From positions 1 through 64,000 of the forward strand of contig JBGCEJ010000027.1 in the NCBI GenBank assembly GCA_045106235.1: DNA of 64,000 nt, given 5' to 3'. Shown here one piece after another: positions 60,808 through 64,000 of the stretch (the stretch's first letter is position 1; each line of letters begins with the position of its first letter). The notes beneath the pieces were generated by a model. That model did no database searches, was not told the origin of the DNA, and saw nothing but the letters and a program-made list of their open reading frames with translations. The position numbers were made by a program, and so were the translations under genes. The DNA is from UBA4427 sp045106235. Lineage in GTDB: Bacteria; Myxococcota_A; UBA9160; UBA4427.

Positions 60808-63800
60808 CGGAAGAGCTTCAGCGCTTCCTGAACGCTGAGCTGATCGAATTTCGCGCGAATGCGGAAATAAGGACCCTGGGCCGTGTATTCCGAGGCGGAG
60901 AATTCGGGATCGTAGAAGCCCGTTAGGTTGTAGCCGAGGCTGACCCAGACGTTGTCGACCAAGATGCGACCGATGGACATGCCGTAGGAGCCCGAGATTT
61001 CGTCGCCGCTCGTTTGATGGCGAATACGACCGTGCATCGCCATATCCCAACCGGGTCGGAAATCCTTGCGCATCTCAACGCCGGCCAGGGTTCCGAATGT
61101 CGTGAACTGCTCGTTCTGGATCGTATCCACAACCAACTTGTTGGAGAGCTGCCAGGAAAGCTGCGTTCGGCGATCAAAGAGATGGTTAATCTTCAGATGG
61201 TTCAGCAGCTTGCGGGATTCGAAGTCGAAATCCGATCCGGTCTGATCGCGGTATTCGAAATCGAGTCGCTCCAGCACAATGAAATGCGATCGCAGCGGGC
61301 GATACGCGAGAGACAGGCTCGTATCCGTCCGCAGCTCCTCGGCGCCTGCCGCAGAGTCCGTGTAGAAGAGGTCCAGTTTCGCCGACCACGAAAGGTCTCG
61401 ATTTTGATCGCGGAGAAGGCCCGCAATAAAGCCCCAGCGATCTTCGTTTTCGGCGAATCGCGCTTCCAGGCGCCCGGTTCCGGACCAGCCCTCTTCGCGG
61501 TAGGCCGTGCCGACAGAGACGGCGGTGTAGTCGTTATTGAATGATCCGGACGCGGCGGGGGCGCCGGAGGTATTAAAGGAACTGTTCCCCGGATCTCGAA
61601 TCGTCGCGGTGCGATCGATCGAGATATCGAGCCCCCAGTTATTCGCGAGATCCCAGCGCTGCTGCAGACCGAGGTTCGCGAAGGTGCGCGGGCCGAACTC
61701 GCGCTGTTCCTGGGAAACGCTCGTCGTCACGCTCGCTCCCTTCCACGGCGTACCGCGGAAACCGGCGCGGGTATCCGCGGAGCGCTGCTCGTCCCCGTAC
61801 GTGAATTCCTGGTCAACGAAGAGCGTCAGCTTCTTATGCAGCAAGACGTCGGCGCCCAGAATCGCGCGGTAGGGATAATCGCCGAAGCGATCTTCTTCGA
61901 TCGCCGCTTCCCCTTCCGCGCGGAAAGTCAGTCGGCCATCGAAGAAATTCGCGTTGCCGCCGGCCAGAACCTGCGCCGCATGCTGAAGCTCCCCGTCGAT
62001 TTCATCGCCGGAATAGCGAGCACCACCGTTCAAGCCAAAGCGACCGCCCTGCCAGCGCGATTGCAGCTCCGCAACATGGCGCTTCGAACCCGTAGCGAGG
62101 TTTTCCTGGCGGAAGACGCTTGAATCGGAGCGGATTGTATTTGTCCAGTCGACGCCGGTATCGATTCCGTAGGAACGCAAAGCGCCTTGGGTTCCGCGCT
62201 GCTGCCCGAGGCCGAACTCCTCGCCTTGCTCCCGGGCGTAGGCGCGGACGTCCAGCTTCTCGCCGCGATGATCCAGTTCCACGAGCCAGGCTTCGTCCGA
62301 GACATCGCCGGCGAAATCATTCGCACGAGAATGCGCAAACTCCGCGCGTGCTTCCGTTGTCGGGGAGAGCTTGAAAGTCGCATCGCCGCTGAAGAGCTGT
62401 GCGTCGGTGTCCCCGCGGTCTTCGTGGATCCCCGTAAAGCCGAGCTCGATGCGGCCATCCACCGCGCGGCCGGCGACACGACCACCGCCGGTGACCGCGT
62501 TATCGCGCTTTTCGTTGGTCTCGTAGTCGACGACGATGAAGATCGGATCGAAATTATCGTCCTGACCGGCGATGGGCCGGCGAAAGAAGAGAGTCCCGTC
62601 GCGGTAGTCGATATCGTAGTCGCCGAAACGGCCCTGCGTTTCGGAAGAAAGCACGATCTCGGGTCGGAAGCGGTCTCGGGTTTCGATCGTCACGGTTTCA
62701 GAACCGGGGACGATATCCTCGCGTGAGAGTCGGTAGAGACCGCTTGTTCCGTCGCCCAGAATCTCGTCGCGGACGAAGCTCTGATCCGAGTCGGTCACGA
62801 AGGCCTTAGCTTCAAAGCGCTTGCCCCGGTATTCCATCTTCGTACCCGTCAGCGCACGCGAGTAGCGGCCGAGTTCCGTGTCGTTCAGGTCGGTCTGGTA
62901 GTCGCCATAGAGTGCGTAGAACTGCTTTCGCTCGACCTTGACGTAGAGGCGGCCCGATGTCGGCGCATCGAAATCGCGCTGCGTCGTATCGCCGTACAGC
63001 GTGTAATGCTCGTCGGGCTCGAGCGTCTGAAAAAGACGATCGCCCAGTCGCGTTCGGTCCGCGTCCGAGTCATATGCCGCCGTGAGCAGAAGATTTCCAG
63101 GAATGCGGCCCTTCGCAAAGAACGCCACACGCCCTTCGGTATACACGCCATCGTCCACACCATCGGCGCGGCGACTATCCTTCGCGCTTGTCGCGTCGTT
63201 GTATCCGACTGTGCCGGTCGCAAGCCCGACTAACACCCAATCGCGGTCCCCCGGCTCGAGCCAGGCCAGGACTTCGTCTTCCCGATCTTCGCGGAACTGG
63301 AATCGCAGCCGCGCTTCCCCGACCACACTCGTGGGATAGAGCCGAATCCGTGCGATTCCGCCTTCGTCGACGACGAAGCTTGGGCGATCGAAGCCGAGTC
63401 CGGCAAGCGGCGCCGTGCGCTCCGCCTCAACCTGCTCTTCGGTCTGATAGGGCGGGTCGAGGTCGAAGGCGCCTGTGGAGCCTTCGCGAACGGGCTGGCC
63501 CCAGCGGTCGATGAGCCGGAGGGCGAGGACCGGCGCGGTTCGACCGTCCGCGATCAGCGAGGAAGCCTCGGGCACGAGCGTCGCGCGGACCGGTGCACCC
63601 GAAAGGTGGACGATCCGTTCTTGACGCTTCAGTTCATTGCCGTCTCCGTCGCGGAAGACCGCAACCATGCGGTTCGGCCCTTCTTGGAGATCGATGCCGC
63701 GGAAGCGACTCAGCGCAACCGTGCGCGCTTGGTTCTGGGTGCGGCCATCAAAGTTCCGCGTCGTTACGTTGATATCGTTCAGGAAAAGCTCAACCCCGAC

Positions 63801-64000
63801 CTGCGGCGAATGCTGGATCCCCACCTTGAGACTCGGAATCCGGGGCAGCGCGCCTTCTTCCGGATAGACGATTGCCTCACCCGGCTCCGCCCTTGCGAGC
63901 CAATCTGCTGAGAAGCGAGCTTCGGGCTTTTCAACCTTCTCACGCTCCGCCGCAGCCAGAGCCGCCAGACGATCGCGCTCGAGTTCATCTGCAGCGAGCT
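60804..64000 (-). CDS. Large outer-membrane beta-barrel-type protein, partial at right edge
   Basis: The frame is open from 60804 to the right edge, so the N-terminus is missing; at least 1,064 residues are visible. The edge-proximal part is helical, charged and Ala/Glu-rich (DRLAALAAAEREKVEKPEAR). Next come Ig-like strands (KVGIQHSPQVGVELFLNDINV, PVLALRLIDRWGQPVREGSTG) and a block of about 120 residues (RLSREDIVPGSETVTIETRDR, FGDYDIDYRDGTLFFRRPI) common to large surface proteins with uncharacterised roles. About the last 600 residues are amphipathic strands with Trp/Tyr/Arg, ending AKFDQLSVQEALKLFR; this looks like a barrel, though it does not end in an aromatic residue. Export and function are inferred. 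Confidence 0.75.
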   Translation of the reverse strand, partial: LAADELERDRLAALAAAEREKVEKPEARFSADWLARAEPGEAIVYPEEGALPRIPSLKVGIQHSPQVGVELFLNDINVTTRNFDGRTQNQARTVALSRFRGIDLQEGPNRMVAVFRDGDGNELKRQERIVHLSGAPVRATLVPEASSLIADGRTAPVLALRLIDRWGQPVREGSTGAFDLDPPYQTEEQVEAERTAPLAGLGFDRPSFVVDEGGIARIRLYPTSVVGEARLRFQFREDREDEVLAWLEPGDRDWVLVGLATGTVGYNDATSAKDSRRADGVDDGVYTEGRVAFFAKGRIPGNLLLTAAYDSDADRTRLGDRLFQTLEPDEHYTLYGDTTQRDFDAPTSGRLYVKVERKQFYALYGDYQTDLNDTELGRYSRALTGTKMEYRGKRFEAKAFVTDSDQSFVRDEILGDGTSGLYRLSREDIVPGSETVTIETRDRFRPEIVLSSETQGRFGDYDIDYRDGTLFFRRPIAGQDDNFDPIFIVVDYETNEKRDNAVTGGGRVAGRAVDGRIELGFTGIHEDRGDTDAQLFSGDATFKLSPTTEARAEFAHSRANDFAGDVSDEAWLVELDHRGEKLDVRAYAREQGEEFGLGQQRGTQGALRSYGIDTGVDWTNTIRSDSSVFRQENLATGSKRHVAELQSRWQGGRFGLNGGARYSGDEIDGELQHAAQVLAGGNANFFDGRLTFRAEGEAAIEEDRFGDYPYRAILGADVLLHKKLTLFVDQEFTYGDEQRSADTRAGFRGTPWKGASVTTSVSQEQREFGPRTFANLGLQQRWDLANNWGLDISIDRTATIRDPGNSSFNTSGAPAASGSFNNDYTAVSVGTAYREEGWSGTGRLEARFAENEDRWGFIAGLLRDQNRDLSWSAKLDLFYTDSAAGAEELRTDTSLSLAYRPLRSHFIVLERLDFEYRDQTGSDFDFESRKLLNHLKINHLFDRRTQLSWQLSNKLVVDTIQNEQFTTFGTLAGVEMRKDFRPGWDMAMHGRIRHQTSGDEISGSYGMSIGRILVDNVWVSLGYNLTGFYDPEFSASEYTAQGPYFRIRAKFDQLSVQEALKLFR

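Overview
The window is a 64 kb piece of a high-GC Gram-negative chromosome. Two-membrane traits are clear: outer-membrane porins, lipoproteins with lipoboxes, TatBC and YceI. Sigma-54 promoter elements, an HD-GYP response regulator and the gene content suggest a deltaproteobacterial or myxobacterial-type lineage, but nothing here fixes the phylum. It is mostly core metabolism packed into short operons, many joined by 4-bp stop/start overlaps. I see no phage, insertion sequence, CRISPR array or rRNA.

Layout. 0.3-8.1 kb: HD-GYP regulator plus PilZ protein behind a consensus sigma-54 promoter, tatB-tatC, then leftward MAPEG-trkA-trkH-yceI-SnoaL. 8.2-9.8 kb: transglycosylase with a histone-like basic tail, and a CBS-pair protein. 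10-18.8 kb (leftward): citrate synthase, mgtE, biotin carboxylase, a long fold-back repeat, malic enzyme, acyl-CoA dehydrogenase, IclR regulator. 19.5-23.2 kb (leftward): lspA, TPR lipoprotein, PBP1B-like enzyme. 23.4-27.9 kb (rightward): argH (interrupted by an in-frame TAG), lptM-like lipoprotein, dapF-dapA-dapB. 28-34 kb: SnoaL-like protein, lipoprotein, Lnb/DUF4105-like protein, PpiC-type isomerase, DUF3604 protein. 34-38.3 kb: P-II protein, a stand-alone Fis-type HTH protein under a sigma-54 promoter, and two tandem near-identical porins. 39-44.9 kb: glycosyltransferase, YgfZ, NTP transferase, two dodecins, UbiA-like membrane protein, tRNA-Ala, diiron ferritin-like protein. 45-51 kb (leftward): sugar kinase/SIS fusion, DapA-family aldolase, receiver-XRE regulator, secreted protein, enolase. 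51-57.4 kb (leftward): btuFCD-type transporter, ComEA-like protein, polyprenyl synthase, radA. 57.5-60.8 kb (rightward): bioB-bioF-bioD under a BirA-type operator. 60.8-64 kb: a large beta-barrel protein running off the right edge.

Points that stand out: (1) argH has a TAG at the glutamine of its catalytic MPQKKNP signature while the rest of the frame is intact; (2) the DapA-family aldolase at 47 kb appears to start from an AUU codon whose GGAGG ribosome site lies inside a 12-bp hairpin; (3) a kinase/isomerase fusion overlaps that aldolase and looks like an undescribed sugar pathway; (4) several genes have a -10 element ending six or seven bases before the ATG, and the sigma-54 gene at the left edge has its predicted transcript start about 2 bases before ATG, suggesting leaderless mRNAs; (5) every in-frame TTA leucine codon I located sits in a TTAGG context, mostly TTAGGC; (6) a 437-bp imperfect fold-back repeat occupies the only large gap between accC and the malic enzyme.
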